Notes under the pieces: generated by a model
Seen by the model: the letters and a program-made list of their open reading frames with translations, nothing else
Told to the model about the DNA's origin: nothing
The model's database searches: none
Position numbers and translations under genes: made by a program
Source of the DNA: Methylobacterium radiodurans
GTDB lineage: Bacteria > Pseudomonadota > Alphaproteobacteria > Rhizobiales > Beijerinckiaceae
Assembly: GCF_003173735.1 (NCBI RefSeq)
Contig: NZ_CP029551.1
Coordinates: forward strand, 3,062,001 to 3,126,000
Direction of reading: 5' to 3'
DNA: 64,000 nt
Part shown: positions 51,935-63,986 of the stretch, piece after piece
How the letters are laid out: each line of letters opens with the position of its first letter
Numbering within the stretch: position 1 is the first letter of the stretch

Positions 51935-52378
51935 CTATCTCTGGTCGGGCTCGGTGACGAGGGCGACCTTGCGGAAGCCCCCGCCGGTGACGATCGCCAT
52001 CACCTGGGCGACGCGGCCGTAATCGACGCGCTTGTCGCCGCGCACGAAGACCCGCTCCTCGGTGCCGGATTTCGAAGCCTCGGTGAGCTTGGGCACGATC
52101 GTGTCGTCGGAGAGTTCGTCCTCGCCGAGGAAGACCTGACCGGTCTGGCGGATCGACAGTGTGATGGGCTTGGTGTCGGAGTTGAGCGGCGCCGCCTTCG
52201 ACTGCGGCAGGTCCAGCGGCACGCCGACCGTCATCATCGGGGCTGCCACCATGAAGATGATCAGCAGCACCAGTACGACGTCGATGAACGGCGTCATGTT
52301 GATCTCGTTGATCGCACCGGCGCGCCGCCCGCCGCGCCGCCGACGTGTGCCGCCCTTGCCGCCCGCTGCCATGCCCAT
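51935..52378 (-). CDS. tolR: Tol-Pal system proton-channel subunit TolR
   Basis: 147 aa ExbD/TolR family. Single membrane helix INEINMTPFIDVVLVLLIIFMV with the essential Asp in PFIDV. Periplasmic domain VPLDLPQSKAAPL ... RVFVRGDKRVDYGRVAQVM. The N-terminus is a long basic Gly/Arg patch ([16 protein letters not shown]). Works with TolQ to energise TolA. 12 bp before tolA. Confidence 0.95.
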   Translation of the reverse strand: MGMAAGGKGGTRRRRGGRRAGAINEINMTPFIDVVLVLLIIFMVAAPMMTVGVPLDLPQSKAAPLNSDTKPITLSIRQTGQVFLGEDELSDDTIVPKLTEASKSGTEERVFVRGDKRVDYGRVAQVMAIVTGGGFRKVALVTEPDQR

Positions 52379-52410
52379 GGATCAGGTCCTTCCGGGTCAG
52401 GTTCGCCGGG

Positions 52411-53130
<720 letters not shown>

Positions 53131-53305
53131 GGACCTGTTCCTCGGTGCCCGGGGCGCGCCCGTACCGAAGCGGGCAAGGCTCGCGCTCGGGCCAAATCGT
53201 CGAACGATATCAACGGCAATCGCCGCCGAACGTGTCGAAGTTAGGGCCGCGCGGGGCAGGCCGCTCCGCGGGAATGCATGCGGACGAGTTAAGGCCCTGG
53301 CAGGG

Positions 53306-53749
53306 TTAAGAATTGGTATCTGCCGCGGGCGCCCCTTCCGGCGCGAGCCTCTGCCGCAACCGCTCGGGCAGGCGAATGGCCCGGCCGCCGCGCACGCAGG
53401 CCACCACCACCTCGGCGCGCACCAGGGCCTCCTCGCCCCGCATCACGGCCTGGGAGAGGTGCATCGAGGCGCCGCGCAGCTCCCGCGTCGCGGTGACGAT
53501 GGTCAGCGCGTCGTCCATGCGGGCGGGCTTGAGGTAGTCGATCTCCATGCGGCGCACCACGAAGACGAGCCCGTCCGCGTCGCGGTGGAGGTCGGACTGG
53601 TCGCCAGCCAGATCCCGCAGCAGCTCGGTACGGCCGCGCTCCATGAAGCGCAGGTAGCTCGCGTGGTAGACGAAGCCCGAGAAGTCGGTGTCCTCGTAGT
53701 AGACCCGCACCGGCAGCCGGTGCGCGTCGGCGCGTGTCGTCGGATCCAT
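53306..53749 (-). CDS. ybgC: Acyl-CoA thioesterase YbgC (tol-pal associated)
   Basis: 147 aa hot-dog thioesterase. The active-site region VYYEDTDFSGFVYHASYLRFMERGR contains Asp22 and His29 and is diagnostic. RMEIDYLKPARMDDALTIVTATREL and the central helix fit the fold. ybgC heads the tol cluster in many proteobacteria; the 72-bp gap to kup upstream and 175 bp to tolQ could hold a promoter, none of which is sharp. Confidence 0.94.
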   Translation of the reverse strand: MDPTTRADAHRLPVRVYYEDTDFSGFVYHASYLRFMERGRTELLRDLAGDQSDLHRDADGLVFVVRRMEIDYLKPARMDDALTIVTATRELRGASMHLSQAVMRGEEALVRAEVVVACVRGGRAIRLPERLRQRLAPEGAPAADTNS

Positions 53750-53821
53750 GGATGCCCAAGTCTCGGGAGACGCGGGCTTCTAACGACTCGGGCGGCCGAT
53801 GGCGAGGGTTGGAGGACGCCC

Positions 53822-55744
53822 TCAGATCTCGATCTCGGTGCCTACCTCGACCACCTGCCGGGTCGGCACGCAGAAATAGGCGCCGGTGCGCTCGGCGTTG
53901 CGCTGCATGAAGGCGAACAGGTTCTCCCGCCACGGCATCATGCCGCGGTCGTCGCTCTTCGGGATGACTGTCTCGTGCCCGATGAAGACCGTCATGTCGT
54001 CGAGGATCGCGGCCGGGAGGTGCCGGTGCTCGACCGCGCAGCGCAGGCCCTCGGGGATCGAGGCGTCCTCCATGAAGCCGTAGCGCAGGGTCAGCCGGTA
54101 GAAGTCCGGCGCCAGCAGGGTGGCGTGCGCGCGCTCGGCCTCCGGCACCGTCGGCGTCTCCTCGTAGAGCGCGGTGACGATGACGACGCGCCGATGCAGC
54201 GCGTGGCTGCGCTCGACGAAGCGCGAGAGGTGCAGCGGGATGCCGTGGGTCGCGGCCGACAGGAAGGCCCCGGTGCCGGGCAGGCGGACGATGTCCCGGT
54301 GCTGCATGTTCGCCAGGAAGGCGGATTCGGGCTGGCGCATCGCGGCGCGCGCCTCCTCGATGAGCTGGTTGCCGCGCCGCCAGGTCAGCATCATCAGCGC
54401 GACGAAGCCGGCCAGCACCAGCGGAAACCAGCCGCCCTCGAACAGCTTCACGCTGTTGGCGCTTAAGAAAACGAGGTCGATCAGCAGGAAGAATCCGTTG
54501 ACGGCGAGGATGGCAGGCAGCGCGTAGCCCCATCGGTGCGCGATGAGCGCGGCCAGGATCGTGGTGATCGCCATCAGCAGCGAGACCGCGATGCCGTAGG
54601 CGCCGGCCAGCGCGTCCGAGGTCTCGAACACCACGACCGCCGTCAGCGTGGCCGCGGCGAGCAGCCAGTTCACCGCCGGCACGTAGATCTGCCCGCGCTC
54701 GTCGGAGGCCGTCTGGACGATGCGCATCGCGGGCAGGAAGCCGAGCTGGATCGATTGCTGGGTGAGCGAGAAGACCCCGGAGATGATCGCCTGCGAGGCG
54801 ATCACGGTGGCGAGCGTCGCGAGCCCGATCAGCGGGTAGTGCGCCCAGTCCGGGGCGAGGCGGTAGAACGGGTTCTCGATCGCGTCCGGCTCCAGCAGCA
54901 GCCCCGCGCCCTGGCCCAGATAGTTGATCACGAGGGCCGGCAGCACGAGGGCGAACCACGAGATCCGGATCGGCCCGGCGCCGAAATGGCCGAGATCGGC
55001 GTACATCGCCTCGCCGCCGGTGACCGCCAGGAAGGCGGCGCCCAGCATCGCGAAGCTCACGCCCCAGCCGGCATGGCCCATGAACTCCACCGCCTTCAGC
55101 GGATTGGCCGCGGCGAGGATCTCGGGCCGGTGCCAGATGCCGCCGAGGCCGAGCAGGACGAGCACGCAGAACCAGACCAGCATCACCGGTCCGAACATCC
55201 GGCCGATGAAGGCGACGCCCTTGCTCTGCACGAGGAACAGGGCAACGAGGATCGCCAGGGTGATCGGCACGACGAAGCGCCCCAGGGCGGGGGCATCGAC
55301 CTTCAGGCCCTCCACCGCCGAGAGGACCGAGATCGCGGGGGTGATCGCGCCGTCCCCGTAGAGGAGGGCGGCGCCGACGAGGCCGATCACGAGCAGCAGC
55401 GCCTGCCAGGAGCCGGGTTTGGCGTGGCGGGCGCCGAGCAGCGCCAGCATCGCCACGATGCCGCCCTCGCCGTTATTGTCGGCCCGCAGGATCAGCACCG
55501 CGTACTTGATCGAGACGATCAGGATCAGGGCCCAGAGGATCAGCGAGACGGCGCCCGTCACCGCGGCCGGATCGGCGCTGTGGGCGCCGGGATTGGCCGC
55601 CCGCACCGCTTCCTTGAAGGCGTAGAGCGGGCTCGTGCCGATATCGCCGTAGACGACGCCGAGCGCACCGAGCAGAAGGGCGGGCTTCAGCCGGCCGCCG
55701 CCGTCACCGGCCTCGCAACCCGCGCGGACCTCGCTCTGGCTCAC
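53822..55744 (-). CDS. kup: Low-affinity K+ uptake protein Kup
   Basis: 640 aa. GTG at 55744 with CCGGAGCCGACA upstream is chosen over longer in-frame starts. Twelve predicted membrane helices, beginning LLLGALGVVYGDIGTSPLYAFKE, the KUP signature. NNGEGGIVAMLAL, LYGDGAITPAISVLSAVEGL and GGEAMYADLGHFG are also conserved. The C-terminal cytoplasmic domain runs from about 490. H+:K+ symporter. Same strand as bioD upstream (102 bp) and ybgC downstream (72 bp). Confidence 0.94.
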   Translation of the reverse strand: MSQSEVRAGCEAGDGGGRLKPALLLGALGVVYGDIGTSPLYAFKEAVRAANPGAHSADPAAVTGAVSLILWALILIVSIKYAVLILRADNNGEGGIVAMLALLGARHAKPGSWQALLLVIGLVGAALLYGDGAITPAISVLSAVEGLKVDAPALGRFVVPITLAILVALFLVQSKGVAFIGRMFGPVMLVWFCVLVLLGLGGIWHRPEILAAANPLKAVEFMGHAGWGVSFAMLGAAFLAVTGGEAMYADLGHFGAGPIRISWFALVLPALVINYLGQGAGLLLEPDAIENPFYRLAPDWAHYPLIGLATLATVIASQAIISGVFSLTQQSIQLGFLPAMRIVQTASDERGQIYVPAVNWLLAAATLTAVVVFETSDALAGAYGIAVSLLMAITTILAALIAHRWGYALPAILAVNGFFLLIDLVFLSANSVKLFEGGWFPLVLAGFVALMMLTWRRGNQLIEEARAAMRQPESAFLANMQHRDIVRLPGTGAFLSAATHGIPLHLSRFVERSHALHRRVVIVTALYEETPTVPEAERAHATLLAPDFYRLTLRYGFMEDASIPEGLRCAVEHRHLPAAILDDMTVFIGHETVIPKSDDRGMMPWRENLFAFMQRNAERTGAYFCVPTRQVVEVGTEIEI

Positions 55745-55846
55745 TGTCGGCTCCGGGCAGGCGCGACCCGATCCGGGTCTGTCGGGCGCTACAACGCGCG
55801 ACCGGGCTCCGCGGTCCCACGGGCCGGCCAAAAGCTTGGCGGCCTG

Positions 55847-56518
55847 TCACGCGGCCGCCGCGGCCACGAGGCCTCCGGGGCAGGGCTCTCCGCGACCGAG
55901 GCAGAAGACCGGCGCCGCGACCCGCGGCCGGATCGCCGCCGCGACAGTCTCCGGCGGCGTCGGCGCGCCAGGGCTCTCGCTCACCGCGACCGCCCGCAGC
56001 GCCACGGCGTGGAAGCGGAGGGTCTCGCTGGCGGTGAGCGCGTGGCTGATCGCGCCGAGATAGCTGCCGGAGACGAGGAGCGCCGGGATCGCGAGCGCCC
56101 GCAGCCAGTCGAGCCCGGTGGCGTCCGCCGTGACCGGGCTCATCAGGCCGCCGACGCCCTCGATGATCAGAACGTCCTCGGCGCGGGCGATCTCGGCGCG
56201 GCACCAAGCGACGAGGTCGGAGAGCGCCAGGGTACGGCCCTCGAGCGCCGCCGCCTGATCGGGCGCGAGCGGCGCGGCGTAGCGCCAGGGCGAGCAGGAC
56301 TCGACGGCCTCCGGCGTCGGCGCGAGGCCCTGGGCGTCCAGCAGCCGGGCGGTGTCGCTCGCGGCGAAGGCCGGGTCGTCGAGGGGCGGGACGCCGCTCG
56401 CCAGCGGCTTCAGGGTGCGGACCCGGCGGCCATCCGCGATCAGCTGCCGGGTGAGGGCGGCGGTGACGTAGGTCTTGCCGATCTCGGTGCCGGCACCGGC
56501 GATGAACAGGGCGGGCAT
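55847..56518 (-). CDS. bioD: Dethiobiotin synthetase
   Basis: ATP-dependent ureido ring closure of diaminopelargonate to dethiobiotin. ATG 56518 starts MPALFIAGAGTEIGKTYV with the P-loop at residues 8-16; the frame reads back through a palindromic repeat to a TTG at 56731 but that is leader. 223 aa. KPLASGVPP (substrate Lys), the VESCSPWRYAAPLAPDQAA block and IIEGVGGLMSPV are family motifs. No other bio gene is near. Confidence 0.92.
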   Translation of the reverse strand: MPALFIAGAGTEIGKTYVTAALTRQLIADGRRVRTLKPLASGVPPLDDPAFAASDTARLLDAQGLAPTPEAVESCSPWRYAAPLAPDQAAALEGRTLALSDLVAWCRAEIARAEDVLIIEGVGGLMSPVTADATGLDWLRALAIPALLVSGSYLGAISHALTASETLRFHAVALRAVAVSESPGAPTPPETVAAAIRPRVAAPVFCLGRGEPCPGGLVAAAAA

Positions 56519-56552
56519 GGGGTGAGTGTCTTGATCGGAGGCGCGGCGCGTG

Positions 56553-56730
56553 CCGCTCTCCCTCCCCCCTTTGCGGGGGAGGGTGCCGAACGCAGTGAGG
56601 CGGGAGAGGGGACGACGCTTCAGGACGATGCTTGGCATCGCCGCCGCGACGGCACCTGACACCGGGTTCCCCTCACCCGACCCGCTTCGCGGGCCACCCT
56701 CCCCCGCAGAGGGGGGAGGGAAGTCGCGCA
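56553..56730. repeat. Two head-to-head copies of the CTCC-type palindromic repeat
   Basis: Plus-strand copy: CTCTCCCTCCCCCCTTTGC... from 56556, a CCCTCC/GGAGGG stem, GGTGCCGAACGCAGTGAGGC and a GGGAGAGGGG end (about 56610). Minus-strand copy from 56730: TGCGCGACTTCCCTCC, CCCTCTGC, GGGGGAGGGTGGCCC, CGCGAAGCGGG. It is the same organisation as the copy at 27546. Together they fill the bioD-secA gap. Confidence 0.75.
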
Positions 56731-56733
56731 ACG

Positions 56734-59628
<2,895 letters not shown>

Positions 59629-59699
59629 CGTGAACCTACGGACGCGCGAGCCCGCGGGCGGCGTGCCGCCACGGGCCGGTCTTGGCTGAGTTGGCCGGG

Positions 59700-59729
59700 C
59701 TTATAGAGGTAAACATCGGGGTGCGCACC
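59700..59729 (-). promoter_or_regulatory. Possible secA promoter
   Basis: Minus strand -10 TATAAG (59705-59700) and, at 17 bp, GTGCGC (59728-59723), which lies in a perfect palindrome GGTGCGCACC (59720-59729). About 72 bp before secA. The 365-bp divergent gap 59629-59993 shows no gene. Confidence 0.4.
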
Positions 59730-59993
59730 TGAAAGAGGCGGCGCCCACAGGCGGGCGATTTCGCGGTCTCCACGCCTGCGGCCGCCGACGATCCGAGGGC
59801 AGTCCTCACGATCGGGTGTTCGGCGTCAGGACTGATCTGCCGCAACGCTTGCGTTCGGCGCGGGGTCAAGCCACCTGTGTCGCCGAAAGCCGCGCTTCGC
59901 ACCTCTCAGCAAGCCGTTCCGGGACTCAGTCCCCCGCGGCGAGCGCGGCCGCCAATGCCTGGTTCCAGGCGCACGCCGAGGAATTCCGACGCC

Positions 59994-60920
59994 ATGACGA
60001 AGCCGACCCATCTCTGGCGCGCCAGCGCCCTCGCGCTCGCCCTCGCGCTGCCGGGGCTCGCCGCGGCGCAGGCCCCGGCCGGCAAGGCACCCGAGGCGAA
60101 GGCCGCCGAGACCCCGGCTCCCGCGCCGATCGCGCCCGACACGGTGGTGGCCAAGGTGAACGGCCAGCCGATCACGGGCGGCGACCTCGCCGTGGCCTCC
60201 GACGACCCGGCCCTGTCGCTGCCGGGCGTGGACGATGCGCAGAAGCAGGGCCTGCTGGTCGACTACCTCGTGGACCTGAAGGTCGGCGCCCAGGCGGCCG
60301 AGGCAGCCAAGGTCGCCGAGACCCCGGACTTCAAGCGCAAGCTCAATTACTTCCGCGACAAGCTGCTGCTCGACGAGTACCTCGAGCGCGAGGCCAGGAA
60401 GGCGGCGACGCCCGAGGCGGCGCGCGCGGTCTACGACCAGAGCGTGAAGCTGATGAAGCCCGAGGAGGAGGTGCACGCCCGCCACATCCTCGTGGACAAC
60501 GAGGCCGAGGCGAAGAAGATCGCCGCGCGGATCAAGGGCGGCGAGGATTTCGGCAAGGTCGCGGCCGAGACCTCGAAGGACCCGGGCTCGAAGACGGAAG
60601 GGGGCGACCTCGGCTGGTTCACCAAGGAGCGGATGGTGAAGGAGTTCGCCGACGCCGCCTTCAAGCTGCCGGTCGGCCAGGTCTCGGACCCGATCAAGAC
60701 CCAGTTCGGCTGGCACGTCATCAAGGTCGAGGAGAAGCGGGTGAAGCCGCTGCCGACCTTCGACGAGTTGAAGGAGCAGATCGACCAGCACCTGATCCGC
60801 AAGGCGCAGCAGGACCTGATCCTGAAGCTGCGCCAGGAGGCGAAGATCGAGCGCACCGCCGCGGCTCCGCCCTCGCCGAGCGAGCAGAAGCCGGAGGCCG
60901 CGGAGCCGAAGAAGCCGTAG
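59994..60920 (+). CDS. Periplasmic parvulin-type peptidyl-prolyl isomerase
   Basis: 308 aa, PpiC/SurA/PrsA-like. Signal peptide MTKPTHLWRASALALALALPGLAAAQA. SurA-like N-terminal part (VNGQPITGGDLAVASDDPAL...LVDYLVDLKVGAQAAE), then the rotamase core about residues 158-255 (HARHILVDNEAEAKKIAARI, EGGDLGWFTKERMVKEFADA, IKTQFGWHVIKVEEKR). Lys/Glu/Pro-rich tail. Assists folding of outer-membrane and exported proteins, fitting its divergent partner secA. Confidence 0.92.
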   Translation: MTKPTHLWRASALALALALPGLAAAQAPAGKAPEAKAAETPAPAPIAPDTVVAKVNGQPITGGDLAVASDDPALSLPGVDDAQKQGLLVDYLVDLKVGAQAAEAAKVAETPDFKRKLNYFRDKLLLDEYLEREARKAATPEAARAVYDQSVKLMKPEEEVHARHILVDNEAEAKKIAARIKGGEDFGKVAAETSKDPGSKTEGGDLGWFTKERMVKEFADAAFKLPVGQVSDPIKTQFGWHVIKVEEKRVKPLPTFDELKEQIDQHLIRKAQQDLILKLRQEAKIERTAAAPPSPSEQKPEAAEPKKP

Positions 60921-60928
60921 GGCGGGTT

Positions 60929-60987
60929 GCCCGGGGCCCCACTCTCCGGGCCCCGGGCTGCTCGGCCGCGCGGGGAAAACCCCGCGC
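60929..60987 (+). terminator. Two stacked GC hairpins after the parvulin gene
   Basis: GCCCGGGGCCC-8 nt-GGGCCCCGGGC (60929-60958) and GCGCGGGG-AAAA-CCCCGCGC (60968-60987), both perfect. No U-tract directly after. Probably transcript-end structures. Confidence 0.6.
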
Positions 60988-61082
60988 CGCAGCCCGCCTC
61001 CGGTTCCACGCGCCGCGTTTTGCCTCTAGCTAGGGGCCCCGGGCCGCGCCGGTGGGGCGGGCGACGACAAGGATCGGCGGAT

Positions 61083-62606
61083 TTGGATCTTCATCCTGCC
61101 ACCTCCCCCGCGGCGGGCGACCGGCTGGACCCCGTCGCGATCATCGATATCGGCTCGAACTCGGTCCGCCTCGTCGCCTACGACCGGCTCGGCCGCGCGC
61201 CGACGCCGATCTACAACGAGAAGGTCCTGTGCGGCCTGGGCCGCAACGTGCTCACCACGGGCCGGCTCAACGAGGAGGCTGTCCGGCGCGCGCTCGCGGC
61301 GCTCGCCCGCTTCCGGGTGCTCTGCGACACGATGGGCGTCACGCGCCTGCACGTGCTGGCCACCGCCGCCGCGCGCGACGCCGAGAACGGCCCCGACTTC
61401 CTGGAGGCGGCGCGGGCGGCCTGCGGAACCGAGATCCAGCTCCTCTCCGGGCGGCGCGAGGCCGAGCTCTCGGCACTCGGCGTGATCTCGGGCTTCAACG
61501 CGCCGGACGGCGTGGTGGGCGATCTCGGAGGCGGCTCGCTCGAACTCGTGGACGTGCGCGGCGCCGTGGTGGGGCAGGGGGTGACGATGCCGCTCGGCGG
61601 CCTCGCCCTGCAGGATCTCTCGGGCGGCTCGCTCAAGAAGGCGGCCAAGCTCGTGCGCGAGCACATGCGCAAGGCCGCGCCGCAGCTGGAGACGCTGAAG
61701 GGCCGGACCTTCTACGCGGTGGGCGGCACGTGGCGGGCGCTCGCCCGCCTGCACATGGCCGCGCGCCAGTACCCGCTCCACGTCATGCACGGCTACACGG
61801 TCGAGCCCTCGGACGAGCTGAGCTTCCTGCAGGTGGTCGAGCAGTCCGACGCCTCCCAGCTCCAGGACGTCGAGGCGATCTCGGAGGCGCGCCGGCCGCT
61901 GCTCGCCTACGGCGCCGTGGTGCTGGAGGAGGTCATCCGGGTCGGGCGCCCGCGGGAGATCGCGATCTCGGCGACCGGCGTGCGCGAGGGGCTGCTCTAC
62001 GAGCAGCTCGACCGCGACGCGCGGGCGGTGGACGCGCTCATCGCCGCGGCGGGCGAGCTGAACGCGCTGCGCGCCCGCTCGCCCGCCCACGCCGAGGACC
62101 TGATCGGCTGGACCGACCGCTTCGTGGAGAGCCTCGACGGGCCCGAGACCCTCGACGAGCGCCGCCTGCGCCACGCCGCCTGCCTGCTCTCCGACCTCGC
62201 CTGGCGGGCTCATCCCGACTACCGGGGCGAGCAGAGCATCGCGCTGATCCAGAACGGCGCCTTCACGGGCATCGACCATCCGGGCCGGGCCTATCTGGCG
62301 CTGGCGGTGGCGCTGCGGCACGACGGAGTCGCGCCCGAGAAGGCGAGCCCGGTGCTGCGGGCGCTCGCCGGCCCGCGCCTGTTCGAGCGGGCGCGGCTCC
62401 TCGGCGCTCTGCTGCGGGTGGCCTTCCCGCTCTCGGCCGGGATGGGTGGCGTGCTGGGGCGGGCGCCGCTCGCGGTCGCGGACCGGACCGTGACGCTTCA
62501 CCTGCCCGCGGATGTCGAGGCTCTGGGCAGCGACCGGCTGCTCAACCGTGTGCGCGGCCTCGCCCGGCTGATCGGCCGGGAGGGGCGGATCGAGCTAGTG
62601 GGGTAG
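61083..62606 (+). CDS. Exopolyphosphatase / pppGpp phosphohydrolase (Ppx/GppA)
   Basis: 507 aa if started at TTG 61083, which follows ACAAGGATCGG; no ATG or GTG fits the N-terminus. ASKHA fold: phosphate-binding AIIDIGSNSVRLVAYD near residue 17, RLHVLATAAARDAEN, GDLGGGSLELVD, GGTWRALARLH. The C-terminal HD-like part (YLALAVALRHDGVAPEKASPV) is longer than in E. coli GppA. Hydrolyses polyphosphate or pppGpp; which one cannot be decided. Normally precedes a ribosomal-RNA methyltransferase gene (rlmE) in Rhizobiales, not so here. Confidence 0.88.
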   Translation: MDLHPATSPAAGDRLDPVAIIDIGSNSVRLVAYDRLGRAPTPIYNEKVLCGLGRNVLTTGRLNEEAVRRALAALARFRVLCDTMGVTRLHVLATAAARDAENGPDFLEAARAACGTEIQLLSGRREAELSALGVISGFNAPDGVVGDLGGGSLELVDVRGAVVGQGVTMPLGGLALQDLSGGSLKKAAKLVREHMRKAAPQLETLKGRTFYAVGGTWRALARLHMAARQYPLHVMHGYTVEPSDELSFLQVVEQSDASQLQDVEAISEARRPLLAYGAVVLEEVIRVGRPREIAISATGVREGLLYEQLDRDARAVDALIAAAGELNALRARSPAHAEDLIGWTDRFVESLDGPETLDERRLRHAACLLSDLAWRAHPDYRGEQSIALIQNGAFTGIDHPGRAYLALAVALRHDGVAPEKASPVLRALAGPRLFERARLLGALLRVAFPLSAGMGGVLGRAPLAVADRTVTLHLPADVEALGSDRLLNRVRGLARLIGREGRIELVG

Positions 62607-63035
62607 GGGGACACGCTCTTCCTCGGCGGGATGATCGACCGGATTGGTCTCGCCGCGGGTCGGCCGATGCGAGGACGCGCACGGATCGAATCGGCCCCGC
62701 CCGAAGGCCCCCGGCCTCGGGCGGACGAGCCTCACGCCGCCGTGCGGCGGCATGACCCGTTTCTGCCGAGCCTCTTCGTCACGGCGCACCACCCCAGGGA
62801 TCTTGATCGGGACCGGCCCCGGCCCCACGCTCTGCCGCACAGCACAACGCCGCGCCCCGGGAGGACCTGTGCCTGCGCAACCCTGATGCCGCAGGATCGG
62901 GACTTCGTCGGCGGTCGTTATCGGGTAGGATCCTTCCCCGGAGCGCGCTGCGTCGCGGCGGACCGGAGAAGGCACGCCGCTCGCCCCACGGGCGCGCCGC
63001 CGCGCCCCGGGAGACCCGCGTTCGAGGAGAGAAGC
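62607..63035. other. 429-bp intergenic region, leader of cysE
   Basis: No supported gene. A GCCGCC/GGCGGC hairpin is near 62735. TTATCGGGTAGGAT at about 62918-62931 is -10-like but no good -35 matches. I see no riboswitch or known operator. Confidence 0.4.
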
Positions 63036-63899
63036 ATGAGCGCAAGCCCCGCCGTCAGTCACGCCGCCCACGGCCACGACGAGACGCTCGCGGTCTGCGA
63101 TCCGGTCTGGTCGCGCCTGCGCGCCGAGGCCGAGGCCGTGCTGCGCGAGGAGCCGCAGCTCGCCTCCTTCATGGTGGCCAACATCCTGAACCACGAGAGC
63201 CTGGAGGGCGCTGTCGCCCACCGGGTCGCCCACCGGCTCGGGCATCCGGCGCTGCCGGCCGAGCTCGTGGCGCACGGCTTCTACGAGGCTCTGCGCGAGG
63301 ATCCGCGCATCGGCGAGGCCTTCCGGGCCGACATCGTCGCGGTGATGGACCGCGACCCCGCGACCTTCCGGGCGATCGAGCCGGTGCTCTACTTCAAGGG
63401 CTTCCACGCCATCCAGGCGCACCGCCTCGCGCACCATTACTGGACCGCCGGGCGGCGCGACCTCGCGCTCTACATGCAGAGCCGGTCGTCGGAGGTGTTC
63501 CAGTGCGACATTCACCCGGCGGCGCGGATCGGGCGGGGCATCTTCCTCGACCACGCCACGGGCCTCGTGGTCGGCTCGACCGCGGTGATCGAGGACGACG
63601 TCTCGATCCTGCACGCCGTCACGCTCGGCGGCACCGGCAAGCAGGGGGCCGACCGCCACCCGAAGATCCGCCGCGGCGTGATGATCGGCGCGGGCGCCAA
63701 GATCCTCGGCAACATCGAGGTGGGGGCCTGCGCGCGCGTGGCCGCCGGCTCCGTGGTGCTGCGGCCGGTGCCGCCGAACACCACGGTCGTTGGCGTGCCC
63801 GCCCGCGTCGTCGGCACGGCGGGCTGCGCCGAACCCGCACGGGCCATGGACCAGCTCGTCAGCATGGACCAGTTCATCCACATGGCCGAGGGCATCTGA
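63036..63899 (+). CDS. cysE: Serine O-acetyltransferase
   Basis: L-serine + acetyl-CoA -> O-acetylserine for cysteine synthesis. 287 aa, ATG with GAGGAGAGAAGC upstream. N-terminal helical domain LRAEAEAVLREEPQLASFMV, then YFKGFHAIQAHRLAH, a left-handed beta-helix of hexapeptides (DIHPAARIGRGIFLDHATGLVVG with the catalytic Asp-His), and VTLGGTGKQGADRHP. The C-terminus ends QFIHMAEGI. The stop region is duplicated (see the repeat). A further gene starts 87 bp downstream. Confidence 0.95.
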   Translation: MSASPAVSHAAHGHDETLAVCDPVWSRLRAEAEAVLREEPQLASFMVANILNHESLEGAVAHRVAHRLGHPALPAELVAHGFYEALREDPRIGEAFRADIVAVMDRDPATFRAIEPVLYFKGFHAIQAHRLAHHYWTAGRRDLALYMQSRSSEVFQCDIHPAARIGRGIFLDHATGLVVGSTAVIEDDVSILHAVTLGGTGKQGADRHPKIRRGVMIGAGAKILGNIEVGACARVAAGSVVLRPVPPNTTVVGVPARVVGTAGCAEPARAMDQLVSMDQFIHMAEGI

Positions 63900-63917
63900 A
63901 TGGCCGAGGGCATCTGA
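63882..63917. repeat. Perfect 18-bp tandem duplication across the cysE stop
   Basis: ATGGCCGAGGGCATCTGA occurs twice in direct succession (63882-63899 and 63900-63917). The first copy supplies the last five codons and the stop of cysE; the second is a five-codon minigene-like copy. Confidence 0.95.
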
Positions 63918-63986
63918 GCCCGCGCTTGCCGCCCGCTCCCCGGCGTGGCAAGCCCGCGCCCCGTCAGAGAGAGGAGACGAGACCGC

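Noticed and set aside
55847-56731. Longer BioD starting at TTG 56731
   Set aside because: The extra 71 codons are encoded by a palindromic repeat; MPALFIAGAG at 56518 is the normal BioD beginning.
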